Under the pieces are notes generated by a model. That model was not told where the DNA came from. It searched no databases and was given only the letters and a program-made list of their open reading frames with translations. This document shows, piece after piece, positions 23,238 to 32,654 of a stretch of DNA of 64,000 nt. A program made the position numbers and the translations under genes. Source of the stretch: Eupeodes corollae (taxonomy: Eukaryota > Arthropoda > Insecta > Diptera > Syrphidae); NCBI RefSeq assembly GCF_945859685.1, contig NC_079148.1:45829946-45893945 (forward strand), given 5' to 3'. How positions within the stretch are numbered: position 1 is the stretch's first letter; every line of letters starts with the position of its first letter.

Positions 23238-24119
23238 AAGGGTGTCCCAAAATTAACGCAAGATTTGAATTTGCCGCCATTTGGGCAGTGAAGTGTTGGA
23301 AACCCTGAAAAAAAAGCAATTTGACAGCTAACAGTATAGGGTTATTAGAAATGGAACGTTACACGATAGTACCACAGAGAAGAGAGTTCGTTGAATGGAT
23401 TATTGAACATCAACAAATGGACCCTGATTTTTCGAGCAAAATCATCCTAAGCGATGAAGCACATTTTCATCTTGATGGCTTTGTCAATCGCCAAAATTGC
23501 CGCATTTGGGGTTCGGAGAACACACATGTGATTGTCGAAAAACAAATGCATCCACAACGAGTGACTGAATGGTGTGGATTTTGGGCTGGAGGCATAATTG
23601 GGCCATATTTTTTGAAAAAGATGCTGTTCAAGACTGTTACTGGTGCTCGATATCGCGACATGATTACACAGTTCTTTCTGCCAAAATTGGATGATATTGA
23701 TGTGTCGAATATGTGGTTTCAACAAGACGGTGCCACATGTCATACAGCCCGTGAAACTCTCTCGTTTCGGTGATCAAAATTGGCCTCCTAGATCGTGTGA
23801 TTTAACACCATTAGACTTCTTTTTATGGGGTTATTTGAAATCACAAGTCTATGTCAACAAGCCCACAACCACCCGTGCATTAAAGGAGGAGATTCAACGC
23901 TGCATCAACGAAATTCAGCCACATTTATGCAGAATGGTCATGGAAAATTTAAACAAAAGATTGCGCATGTGCATGCAAAGCCGTGGAGGCCATTTGTCCG
24001 ATGTGTTATTCCATTCCTATCCTATGTACTTTACGAGTCAATAAAAATATAACTATCAAAAGACTAAAAACGGCGTTTTCTATTTAATTCAAATCTTGCG
24101 TTAATTTTGGGACACCCTT
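23238..24119 (+). mobile_element. Internally deleted rosa-type (DD41D) mariner element with perfect TIRs
   Basis: Terminal inverted repeats of 34 bp, beginning AAGGGTGTCCCAAAATTAAC, are identical at 23238-23271 and 24086-24119. They are flanked by the TA duplication (23236-23237, 24120-24121) that mariner insertion makes. The element is 882 bp, shorter than a full-length mariner of this kind. It carries only the C-terminal two-thirds of the transposase. Identical TIRs suggest recent movement, presumably with enzyme supplied by another copy. Confidence 0.93.
23351..24044 (+). pseudogene. Transposase of the mariner element (truncated and frameshifted)
   Basis: From ATG 23351 a MERYTI start is joined directly to REFVEWIIEHQQMDPDFSSK, so the DNA-binding helix-turn-helix domain is deleted. 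The catalytic core follows: SDEAHFHLDGFVNRQNCRIW (first Asp), MWFQQDGATCHTARETL (second Asp, near 23720), then FGDQNWPPRSCDLTPLDFFL (third Asp, in a frame shifted by one). About a dozen residues and the frame are lost at 23760-23775 between the second and third motifs. The tail MQSRGGHLSDVLFHS is intact. In relatives the spacing of the last two catalytic Asp is 41 residues, the rosa signature. Confidence 0.9.
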
Positions 24120-24469
24120 TATTATACACTTCCAACCACTAGGATTAGGCCAGAAATTTTGCGATCGATTTTCTCTTTTTATTCTTGGTGGAAGTTTTGT
24201 ACCCTTAAACATTTATTTTGTGTGAATAGGTAAGTATTTTCTTATAACAAGTTTATAAAATTAGTGGTAAATTGGAAACGGGCGTAAGACTTTTCTAAGA
24301 TTAAAAAATTAACTACTCAAAAATTATATAAATGCACGAGGTCACATGCAAAATTTTAGAAATATAATATTAGAATATAACCTCTTTAAGACGGTTTTGC
24401 AATAAAATCATAGTTTTTTTTAATAATGGGAAGAAATTTGGACCATACATTTCAAAAAACATGAATTGA

Positions 24470-25215
24470 GATGACCTTGTCTTCAAATTGTCTGCCACCT
24501 ACACAAACCTTATATGAGATACGTCATAACCAAACGTGTTCAATAATGTTTAAGTCCAGAAAATATTGATGGTTACAGCAAATGTTCGACGTCTTCTGAT
24601 TGAATCCACAACTTCTAGCAACCCTGGAAGTATAGATGGGAGCATTGTCTTGTTGGAAAATCTAAGACGGAAGTCCAAAAATTATTTTAACTTTTAGAAA
24701 TGACCGATCCAATAATCATTTATAATTGTTCCTATTCATTCTTCCACATAAAAGCTTAAAGTCACTTGTGCTATAATAGGCTAAATTTCACCACAACATC
24801 ATTACACCTGATATACGGCTATGATGACTTGTCAAAATAAGCTCATCCTTTCTCAGATTAGGACAACTCGTTTCCATTCAATGGTCCAAGCAACATGCTC
24901 TCTTGCAAAAATCATCCGATGGTCCTTATATACTTGCCTCAGTACAAGTTTCTTTTTTAAGTTTTCTTCCATGAATAGTATCAATTTTTTGTATTATCCT
25001 TCAAACCGTTTTTATGCTAACTAATACTTTTCTGTTGTTCCATTTTTCGAGTGATGTTTCTCTTGCCGTTTGGCCTAATTTTTCCGAAATTTAGATCAGC
25101 AAGATCATTGTTTACAACTATCTTGCTTCTGTTACTCCTTGCTAAGTCTTACGTCCTGAGAGTCCTAAATCTTTGAAAGCATTCATTTGTAATCTTCCTG
25201 TAGCTTCTAAAGGCT
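24470..25215 (-). pseudogene. Tc1-like (DD34E) transposase relic
   Basis: The minus strand reads FQQDNAPIYTSRVARSCGF (second catalytic Asp region, near 24655), then FLDLNIIEHVW (near 24560), the classic SPDLNIIE-VW block that carries the catalytic Glu. To the right, weakly readable remnants of the N-terminal half continue to about 25.2 kb. Stops and frameshifts are frequent. No inverted repeats are recognised. Confidence 0.75.
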
Positions 25216-25219
25216 TCCC

Positions 25220-26285
25220 AGAACCCATTTGTGTTTCCAATTAAATAAAAATAGTTGTCATACAAAAAACGACTCGAGAAGAAACAAGAAACAAGAAACT
25301 AATGATTACTTACTTAGAAACTGTGATGATTGCATTTTAAATTATGATAAAAGTATTGTTCCAATAGTTTTGAATTGGGCAACAATTAAAAAAAGAGAGA
25401 CTTTTGCGATTTTTGTCTGTGTACCGTTCACGACCCAAGGTCTTAGATTATTATTTAAAAAAACAACTTTATTACAACTGCCGCATTTAACGCTCAGTCT
25501 GATGTGTGTGCATTAAGACTCTATTAATATTTAAATAACTAAATAAACAAGAACCTACCCATTTTTTTTCCAAAGTAATTACAATTTAATAAAGCAATAA
25601 GAACAAAAAGGCCAGCTTTAAACAACCATTAATACAACATATATGCACGTACAAGATACTCCAACCTTCAAGACTGCGTATATTTGAGTCAATTTGTTTA
25701 CACAAGAAAAGTTTAATGGTCTATGAAAACCATTGAGGTGTATATTTACATACATATATTTCTGTACAAACAAAAAGCTTTACCTATACAATTTTATGCG
25801 TATTCCCAAAAGAACCGAAAAAAAATCATCGTATTGATTTTGTGTTTAAATAAGTTAATGTGTATCCAATTCAGATTTCATCTTTTACACACCGACGCGT
25901 CGCGACGCTCCTAAAACAAGAAAAAAAATATTTATTAAGTAATAAACAGGGTCGAAGGTTCTTACTGATATATTTTTGGCTGTTCTTTAAACCAAATGTT
26001 TCCAACTTTTTAAATTTAAATGTCATATGTACAAAACTCTACGTGTACTCCACTGATTTATTGGTTCGAAAGTTGTCACATCAATCAAAAGATTCTATCA
26101 ATTTGAAAAATGATGGCAAATATCAATTCTATTTTGAGTTTCATCATGATTGTGACGAAAAAAGCTTTGGAAGCTATCTAATCAAACAATTTCTTAAATA
26201 TCAACTTTTACATGCTTCTTAATAAAGCATTACCTGTATTTTAATCCTATGCTTCTTTAAAGGATGTGCGCTTTAGCTTTCAATC
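25220..26285. other. Spacer upstream of the CR1-like LINE
   Basis: A 120-codon open frame (25860-26222) is present but shows no family resemblance and no coding-like composition. The last 50-odd bases before 26307 (ggatgtgcgctttagctttc and onward) may already be the LINE 5' UTR. Confidence 0.45.
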
Positions 26286-26306
26286 GCGACGGACGTTTTC
26301 TTTCTT

Positions 26307-27752
26307 TTGCCTCAATCTTTCATTATGATCTGTACCATTTGTAATAAAGCAGAGCCTATCGAATCTTTTTCGTGTGCAATCTGCAATTCATTAATGCACC
26401 TAACTTGTGCTAAAATCAAAAAATCAGATTATAATATAATTAAATCGAAAAACAACTTTTTTATAAAGTGTGATAATTGTTCCACTAATGGTTTATCTAA
26501 CTATATCAAAAACATAGAAAATTTCATTGTTGGTATTACTTTGAACATTAATTGTTTAAGAAGTGAATTTCCTAATTGGTTTTCTATCAATAACAACAAT
26601 ATGAAAGGTGTTGTGACGCGTAGTCAAATCAAAGAAAAGGTTATTGAACCAATGGTCAATCTTCCTAAAAAGTGTTCTGTTGTGAATTCGCAGAAGAAAA
26701 AGAAGATTGATAAAAATTCTTCATCTGTGCAAAATAATTTGCCGCATAATTTAGTTTCTTTCTCTCCACCTCCACCTCCACCCAAACCTAAGCCCTCATC
26801 TAGTGCTCTCATTTCATCGATTCAGACTCTAACACTTACTTCAGTGTCTACCCCTTCTACACCTGTCTCATCCCCTTTTGTATTGTCTACGAGTATAGAT
26901 AATACTGAGAGTATAAAAGGTATTAATAAACCGGTTTTGTGCACCGATGCTGCTCCCTCACATATCGCTATTGCTAACAATAACAAAATTGATGACACTT
27001 CTGCTGCATTTGGTGAAACTGGTACTGTTGATTTGGACTCTCTTCTCTCTGAAGAAGATGATGACATAATTATTGATGAGATAATAAAGATGCCATCGAA
27101 TCTAACTGATGACGTCGCTGATACTGAAAATAACAATGCTGTTGCTGCTGCTGCTGCGGATTCTGCCGCTGCTGCCGTCGTCGTAGTCGTGAATAATGAA
27201 GATATAACTACTGCCGCTGATGATTTTCTTAATAGGTGCGAAGGAGAAAATTCCAATCGATTTGTTGTTAACAACTCTGCTATGCTACTTTCTGCTGCTG
27301 CTTCTACTTCTAACCAGAATAGGGAAGTAAATAAAAAAATAAATGAAATTGTAATCAAACAATCAAATCGAAGTGTACTGCATGGTCAAAAATCTAAACA
27401 AAATCAACATCGTGAACTCACTGGAACAGGCACAAGTTCTCTTAATGCTTTATTTCCTAAGAAGTGGCTTCATGTTTCTAGGTTCCATTCTAATACTCTT
27501 CCAGAAGATTTAGTTAATCATATCTCTACAAAAACTTGTATACCTGCAGATATGTTCAAGTGTTATAAACTAATTAAAAAAGATATTTCTGCATCAGACA
27601 TTAGATTTGTAAACTTTAAACTGAGTGTTCCTGCAGACTGTCTTAATCAATTACTTAGTGACGCAACTATATGGCCTAGGTCTGTGAAAGTAAAACTATT
27701 TGTAAACAGGCCAAAAAACGAAGGTGGTCGTCAATCGGCAGATGTAACATAA
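26307..27752 (+). CDS. LINE ORF1 protein with N-terminal PHD finger
   Basis: It is 481 codons. Residues 9-58 form a C4HC3 finger: C9-x2-C12-x10-C23-x2-C26-x4-H31-x2-C34-x20-C55-x2-C58, the PHD spacing. Residues about 110-330 are low-complexity: a Pro run (SPPPPPPPKPKPS), Thr/Ser-rich and acidic stretches, and poly-Ala/Val. The C-terminal part, from KKWLHVSRFHSNTLPEDLVN to WPRSVKVKLF, looks folded and is the conserved ORF1 core in related insect LINEs. It probably acts as the RNA chaperone or packaging partner of ORF2. ATG 26307 is the first in frame; M7 is an alternative start. The C-terminus overlaps ORF2 by 73 nt. Confidence 0.9.
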   Translation: MPQSFIMICTICNKAEPIESFSCAICNSLMHLTCAKIKKSDYNIIKSKNNFFIKCDNCSTNGLSNYIKNIENFIVGITLNINCLRSEFPNWFSINNNNMKGVVTRSQIKEKVIEPMVNLPKKCSVVNSQKKKKIDKNSSSVQNNLPHNLVSFSPPPPPPKPKPSSSALISSIQTLTLTSVSTPSTPVSSPFVLSTSIDNTESIKGINKPVLCTDAAPSHIAIANNNKIDDTSAAFGETGTVDLDSLLSEEDDDIIIDEIIKMPSNLTDDVADTENNNAVAAAAADSAAAAVVVVVNNEDITTAADDFLNRCEGENSNRFVVNNSAMLLSAAASTSNQNREVNKKINEIVIKQSNRSVLHGQKSKQNQHRELTGTGTSSLNALFPKKWLHVSRFHSNTLPEDLVNHISTKTCIPADMFKCYKLIKKDISASDIRFVNFKLSVPADCLNQLLSDATIWPRSVKVKLFVNRPKNEGGRQSADVT

Positions 27753-30712
27753 CTTCAGTTGGCTTAATCAACAACCCAGATTATAAGAATTCTTCATCAT
27801 ATTCAAGTGCTCCAGACAACGTTGCTGCTTCATCTTTAAAAACCTTACAATTTCCAAGTAAAATTTCTTTTTATTATCAAAATGTAGGAGGCATAAGATC
27901 TAAACTAGATTATTTATACATCATCTTTGCATCTTCTGAATATGATTTAATAATGTTAACTGAAACTTGGTTGACATCTAATCAATTTACATCTGAATTA
28001 TTTGATTTAAGTAACTATACTGTATTTAGGAAAGATAGATGTAATTTATTAACAGGTATGGAAAAAGGAGGAGGTATTTTGATTGCCATACGCTCTTCAT
28101 TATCATGTAAACAAGTAAATTTACTATCTAATAATAACATCAGTGAAGCAAAGATTGATATTGATCAGTTAATTGTAGCACTTTTATTTAATAATAATAT
28201 TGAAGTTTTTGTTATGTTAAGCTACATTCCTCCTAGGAGTTCTCTTGATAATTTTCAACATGTTATATGTATTGGAGATTTTAATCAAGGAAATATAAAT
28301 TGGATTCTAGACTTAGATGAAAAATATTTTGTTCCTTACAATGTCAATTCCGAAATTGAAGAAAGTATCATAGATTTTTACAGTCAATTTGACTTAATTC
28401 AAATCAACTCTTTTGTAAATGATAATTTAAGACTTCTTGACTTGGTTTTTGTTGATAAAGAATTTTTTATTGTTATTGAAAAGTCTGATTTGCCGCTCAT
28501 ACAAAATTCTATACACCATGTTGCGTTAGAAGGTACCTTTCATTTTTATGATTATATTAAAAAAAATAATGTTTATAATACATATGTTCCAAATTTCAGC
28601 AAAGCAAACTTTGATGCAATGAATGAGTATTTTCTTAACTTTCATTGGGATTCTGTTTTTTTATTTGATAGCAAAATTCAATTAGAAATCGCCAATAAAA
28701 ATCTACTGACAGCCATCAAAGAAGCAATGCATCGATTTATTCCAAGTAAATACTCGAAATTGAGCTCAAACCCTGTATGGTTTTATAAGAGATTAATTAA
28801 TCTTAAAAATAGAAAGAATAAAGCTTTCAAATTACATAAACAAAATTATAATAATCTTGAACTTCGATCTAAATATAAGGCTATTCAACGCGAATTTGAC
28901 ATATTAAACACATTTTGTTATAATTCCTACATGTTTACGATTGAATGTAATATGAGGAATAACAGTAAATGTTTCTGGAACTTTATTAATTCTAAACGTA
29001 AGACCATTGGTTATCCAAGCTGCATGAAATTCAATGATTCTACAACTAGTGATGTTCAAAAAATTTGTAACCTTTTTGCTAGATATTTCCAATCCGTTTA
29101 CTCCTCGGAATTATTTTCAAACCAGGAACTACCAAGTGTTTCTAAGGTATTTGATATAGGTTCTATGATTTTGGATGTCTCCGAAGTAGAACAAGCGTTG
29201 CTTGAGCTTGATGCAAGTAAAAAGGAGGGTCCGGATGGGATTCCACCTATTATTTTTCATAAATGTGCTCGTTCACTGGCTAAACCACTTACGGACATTT
29301 TTAATGCATCTCTATCCGAGGGTAAATTTCTGGATAGTTGGAAACTATCATTTCTTACCCCAGTTTTTAAATCTGGATCTAAGCAGGATATTACCAATTA
29401 CCGGCCTATTAGCAAGATTTCTGCAATGCCAAAACTATTTGAAAAAATTGTTTACAACAGGTTATCTTTTCAATTACGTAACTATATATCCGAATATCAA
29501 CTCGGTTTTATTTCTGGTAAATCAACAACAACAAATCTGTCTCTAATGACTAATTACATCATAAATAAATTTGAAGATCATATACAAACAGATATTATAT
29601 TTACTGACTTTGCTAAAGCATTCGATCGTGTTAACCACAGGGTGCTTCTGCATAAATTGTATTCTCTCGGTTTTCACTCTACACTTCTGAGCTGGTTAAA
29701 ATCTTACCTTTCCAACAGGATTCAAATTGTTAAAATTGAAGACTATTATTCTGAAAATATTTATGTCCCATCAGGTGTTCCTCAAGGAAGTCATTTGGGC
29801 CCATTGTTATTTTTATTATTCATAAATGATATTCCGTCAATTTTTGTATCTTCTCCTTGTCTCTTATTTGCCGATGACCTTAAGTTGTATCGTGGAATTA
29901 AATGTCTATCTGATTGTCATTTACTTCTTGAAGATGTACTTAGATTAACAGAATGGTGTCAGTCTAATTTCCTCCATCTTAATGTTTCTAAATGTCAAGT
30001 TATGTCGTGTTTTAGACATACTACCCCTATTCTATTCAATTATGAACTTAATCATGTAAATCTAGAACGAGTTGAATGTAAAAAGGACCTTGGAGTCGTT
30101 TTAGACTTTAAACTTTCATTCCTGCCACACATTGACTATACGGTTAACAAGGCTAATCAAATGCTCGGGTTTTTAAAGAGAAACACAAGAGAGTTCAAAG
30201 ATCCATATTCTCTTAAGTCACTTTTTAATTCTCTGGTAAGATCTGTGTTGGAGTATTCTAGTGTAGTTTGGAATCCTTTTTATAGAAACTCCTGTAATAG
30301 AATTGAAAAAGTTCAAAGAAACTTTACTCGATATTTAATCTTTAAACTACATTGGCGAATTGATATGCCAACCTACAAAACAAGGTGCTCACTATTCGAT
30401 ATTAAAACTCTGGAAAGTCGGCGTACTTGCTTCTCTGTTATATTCATCAGAGATATTTTAACGTATCACATAAAATGTCCTAATTTATTAAATCTTATAA
30501 AACTTCGTGTTCCTCAGAGGAATGTTCGTGAATCTAACTTTTTATATGAATATTTTCATCGCACAAATTATGGACTTAATGAGCCAATTTCTCGTTGCAT
30601 CAGGGAAACTAATGCTGTATGTAATAAAATAGATATTTTTAAAAGTTGTTCAAGAGATACCTTCAAAACATATGTTTTAAATGAATTAACTATTCAATCA
30701 GCTGAACTTTAA
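27680..30712 (+). CDS. LINE ORF2: apurinic-type endonuclease plus reverse transcriptase
   Basis: The frame is open from 27680 but has no ATG until 27953, which lies inside the endonuclease (FYYQNVGGIRSKLDYLY is upstream of it). The endonuclease shows LTETWL, VICIGDFNQGNINW and the H of NSIHHVALEG. RT motifs are NYRPISKISAMPKLFE, IIFTDFAKAFDRVNH (A box Asp), GVPQGSHLGPLLFLLFINDI (B) and CLLFADDLKLYRG (C; catalytic DD at 29873-29878), then KKDLGVVLD (E). The C-terminus has LESRRTCFSVIFIRDILTYH. Relative to relatives, about 15-20 residues seem missing between SYIPPRSSLDNFQ and HVICIGDFN. It acts in the nucleus by target-primed reverse transcription. Confidence 0.9.
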   Translation, partial: VCESKTICKQAKKRRWSSIGRCNITSVGLINNPDYKNSSSYSSAPDNVAASSLKTLQFPSKISFYYQNVGGIRSKLDYLYIIFASSEYDLIMLTETWLTSNQFTSELFDLSNYTVFRKDRCNLLTGMEKGGGILIAIRSSLSCKQVNLLSNNNISEAKIDIDQLIVALLFNNNIEVFVMLSYIPPRSSLDNFQHVICIGDFNQGNINWILDLDEKYFVPYNVNSEIEESIIDFYSQFDLIQINSFVNDNLRLLDLVFVDKEFFIVIEKSDLPLIQNSIHHVALEGTFHFYDYIKKNNVYNTYVPNFSKANFDAMNEYFLNFHWDSVFLFDSKIQLEIANKNLLTAIKEAMHRFIPSKYSKLSSNPVWFYKRLINLKNRKNKAFKLHKQNYNNLELRSKYKAIQREFDILNTFCYNSYMFTIECNMRNNSKCFWNFINSKRKTIGYPSCMKFNDSTTSDVQKICNLFARYFQSVYSSELFSNQELPSVSKVFDIGSMILDVSEVEQALLELDASKKEGPDGIPPIIFHKCARSLAKPLTDIFNASLSEGKFLDSWKLSFLTPVFKSGSKQDITNYRPISKISAMPKLFEKIVYNRLSFQLRNYISEYQLGFISGKSTTTNLSLMTNYIINKFEDHIQTDIIFTDFAKAFDRVNHRVLLHKLYSLGFHSTLLSWLKSYLSNRIQIVKIEDYYSENIYVPSGVPQGSHLGPLLFLLFINDIPSIFVSSPCLLFADDLKLYRGIKCLSDCHLLLEDVLRLTEWCQSNFLHLNVSKCQVMSCFRHTTPILFNYELNHVNLERVECKKDLGVVLDFKLSFLPHIDYTVNKANQMLGFLKRNTREFKDPYSLKSLFNSLVRSVLEYSSVVWNPFYRNSCNRIEKVQRNFTRYLIFKLHWRIDMPTYKTRCSLFDIKTLESRRTCFSVIFIRDILTYHIKCPNLLNLIKLRVPQRNVRESNFLYEYFHRTNYGLNEPISRCIRETNAVCNKIDIFKSCSRDTFKTYVLNELTIQSAEL
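27713..27719 (+). promoter_or_regulatory. -1 frameshift slippery heptamer A AAA AAC at the ORF1/ORF2 overlap
   Basis: ORF1 codons read cc-A AAA AAC (cca at 27711, aaa 27714, aac 27717), exactly the X XXY YYZ phase. ORF2 lies in the -1 frame, and its open stretch begins at 27680, upstream of the heptamer, with no in-frame ATG before the endonuclease. Slippage here would fuse nearly all of ORF1 to ORF2. A AAA AAC is among the most efficient known heptamers. The needed downstream stem or pseudoknot was not computed. Confidence 0.7.
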
Positions 30713-30870
30713 TATTTTTGTTAATTGTTATTATATTATTGTTGAGTTTTTGTTTTTCTCATTCATATAAATATTATCTATATTATTAATAAATTAAAAA
30801 AATTATGTAAATCCTAGTCTGTAAGAGTTAGCTCTCTGCTTGATGATAAATAAATAAATTAAATTAAAAT
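30713..30870 (+). other. LINE 3' UTR and AT-rich tail
   Basis: The 3' UTR is short and A+T-rich. It contains tctgtaagagttagctctct, with a small gagttagctc inverted repeat, just before the terminal gataaataaataaatt. The comparable region of the copy at 8.7 kb ends in the same way, so this is the likely RT recognition end. Confidence 0.6.
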
Positions 30871-30889
30871 TAAAGCTTACTAGCTGTGA

Positions 30890-31236
30890 CCTCTCTACAA
30901 TACCTTCTAATAATTTGTAATTGGAAGTTTGCTAATGTCGTCACTGCGCCAAATTTCTTTATGTGTTTTTTGAGAGCTTTAAAAAATGATGAATTCAATC
31001 TGCCATATTTTCTCATGCTTTTTCAACACCCTTTTGGTATTTCAAGCCTTTTCACACCAAACCCAAAACCGTTTTCAGCAAAAAGTTTTCGAAAGCCAGA
31101 AAACACACCGAACATTTACACGTTTTCATTTGAAATTTAAATAACAAATTGCTGTCAAATTTTGTATTGATGAAAAAAATTGTGAGTAAAAAGTTTGGTC
31201 GTCTCAAATTGTTTGTGAAAATAAAATGAATTCTAA
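30890..31236. other. Spacer, nothing recognised
   Basis: It separates the LINE tail from a short coding-like fragment. No motif is assignable. Confidence 0.4.
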
Positions 31237-31425
31237 CCAATTCAAATTGATTTTAACGTAACACTAGCTTGTCTCGAAGAAGAGTTTCAACTGATGTACT
31301 GGGAACGGTTGGAATGGGCTCACGAAATGAACCAACAAGAACTACAATCTCGCTTGTCTGCAGCTATCCTCTTTGTTGACTTCAAGCGGTCCGAACAATT
31401 CACTAAGGAGAAGCTAATTGTCTAG
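31237..31425 (+). pseudogene. Unidentified coding-like exon fragment
   Basis: A stop-free stretch ends at TAG 31423-31425 and reads, in part, LEEEFQLMYWERLEWAHEMN and ILFVDFKRSEQFTKEKLIV. Its composition is amphipathic and charged with balanced residues, unlike the Lys/Asn/Phe-rich chance frames around it. The local base composition is also more G+C-rich. There is no ATG at its start, and the sequence before it (aacactag/cttgtctcg) could be a 3' splice junction, so it may be an exon of a host gene. I do not recognise the family. It lies about 50 bp from the DINE-like copy 2. Confidence 0.45.
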
Positions 31426-31477
31426 AAAATATATCAAAGAATCAACAACAAACAAAACTGTTACAATAGAAAAAAGA

Positions 31478-32065
31478 GGATGGGATGCGACCCACACTGA
31501 TAACTTCCCATCCCGTCTTCCGATTTGTCTTGCTTAAAAGTTTGTCTATATGTACTTGTATTAATTTTTACCAAATTTGCGTACTATTTTTTGTAGATTT
31601 TATTTTTTATGAAAAAACGGACTGTTGGATTTTTATATACAAATTACTGAATATCGAAAACAATATTTTTGTGAAATAAAATAAGTTTGAAGCCAATATT
31701 TTTAATTTTTGAAAAGATATTTGAGTCGAAAATCAATTTTTACCAACTTTTGTTAATTTTTTTAGGTTTTTAATTTTTTTTGTAAAAAAAACTGTCGATT
31801 CGATTTTGATCAAAATTTTATCAGATGTCAAAAACATTATTTTTCGTTGCACAAAATTTTGATTTTTATTACGTCTTATTATTCTTATTAACGTTTGAAA
31901 CGTTCGGACGTACGAACGTACGTACACACTCACGCACAGACATCTTTCTAAAAATCTTTTACTTCTACTCTAGGGACCTTCAAACGCTGAGAAATGTCAA
32001 AATTTTCAATTTGACAAATCGCACCCATTACAATAATTTCCTATGGGAAGTTAATAATTTTATTT
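31478..32065 (+). repeat. DINE-like (Helentron-related?) repeat, copy 2
   Basis: It starts gatgggatgcgacccacact and ends aatttgacaaatcgcaccc, then ctatgggaagtt. The subterminal inverted repeat AACTTCCCAT (31503) / ATGGGAAGTT (32043) is present. The core holds two units of a roughly 170-bp tandem repeat (anchor actgt at 31621 and 31791), followed by the palindromic stretch gtacgaacgtacgtac. The left end can fold as GGGATG...CATCCC and the right end as TGTCAAA...TTTGACA. It codes for nothing. Confidence 0.85.
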
Positions 32066-32121
32066 AAAACATTTTCTTCTCCTTTCACAAGAAAATTCAA
32101 TCCCAAATACTGAGCTTATAA

Positions 32122-32654
32122 CTATTGCTTCTGGTGCCCAAATGTCCATTCAGAATCGCCATATATTGTGGCCGTCCGAGCAACTTGTAGGAGGGGTTTC
32201 CTAGCCCGCTGTGACATAGCCTCCACCAGAGACTTTCTTTCATACTTATTCTCCTCCACAAATGAACTTACCGCCGTTTTCATATCTACCAAACACTTGT
32301 AATTGAACGGAGTTACCGGAAAGTCTTTCTCCAGCTAGTAAGCGAAAGCGTCGAACATATTTGTGGAGACGAGTTCGAAGACGCATCCCTTGGAAACGTT
32401 ATTACGTCCTAGCGGTCGTTACGGCATTCACCATAGTAAATTCCGATCCCTCGCTTAATAAAGAGCGTTTGAAACTCTGGAGGATTATAAAAGAATGGCC
32501 AGTGCCACAAATAGTCACCGGGCTTTTATTCTCGAATTTTTGTTGCCACGCAGCTCCCCCAAAGTTTCCTTTTTTTTCTATTCCATATTCAGTTATTAAA
32601 TAAAAAACAATAATTCTTATTTTTTAAGGAAATTATATAAATAATATTACTTAC
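32122..32654 (-). pseudogene. HPF1-like (histone PARylation factor 1) gene fragment with a retained intron
   Basis: The minus-strand segment 32568-32122 reads YLWHWPFFYNPPEFQTLF (near 32500). After a stop and a frameshift it continues with SKGCVFELVSTNMFDAFAY, LEKDFPVTPF and FVEENKYERKSLVEAMSQRA. These match, in order, the HW-F-Y-PPEFQT block and the following region of HPF1, the PARP1 partner that directs ADP-ribosylation to serine. A perfect donor GTAAGT (32654-32649) and acceptor (ending at 32569) frame an 86-bp intron, so the copy derives from genomic DNA, not from mRNA. An in-frame TAA near 32535, one near 32335 and the frameshift near 32400 make it non-functional. Identification is from memory of the family. 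Confidence 0.7.

Larger units (their letters stand above)
26290..30870 (+). mobile_element. CR1-like LINE, near full length, two ORFs
   Basis: ORF1 with a PHD finger, ORF2 with an endonuclease and reverse transcriptase, and a short 3' UTR ending in gatgataaataaataaatta, the same kind of tail as the truncated copy at 8.7 kb. Both ORFs are free of stops over 4.4 kb. The 5' boundary is a guess, since no target duplication is identified. An ORF1 with a PHD-type finger together with this RT style points to the CR1 group of the CR1/jockey assemblage; the exact clade needs a tree. Confidence 0.9.

Noticed and set aside
25860..26222. 120-codon plus-strand frame upstream of the LINE
   Set aside because: No family resemblance; not required by the LINE architecture, in which ORF1 starts at 26307.
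26822..27358. 178-codon frame on the minus strand
   Set aside because: It is antisense to the low-complexity Ala/Thr/Ser codon runs of LINE ORF1; its composition mirrors those runs.
32361..32603. 80-codon plus-strand frame
   Set aside because: It is antisense to the HPF1-like fragment; the minus strand gives the recognisable motifs and splice signals.
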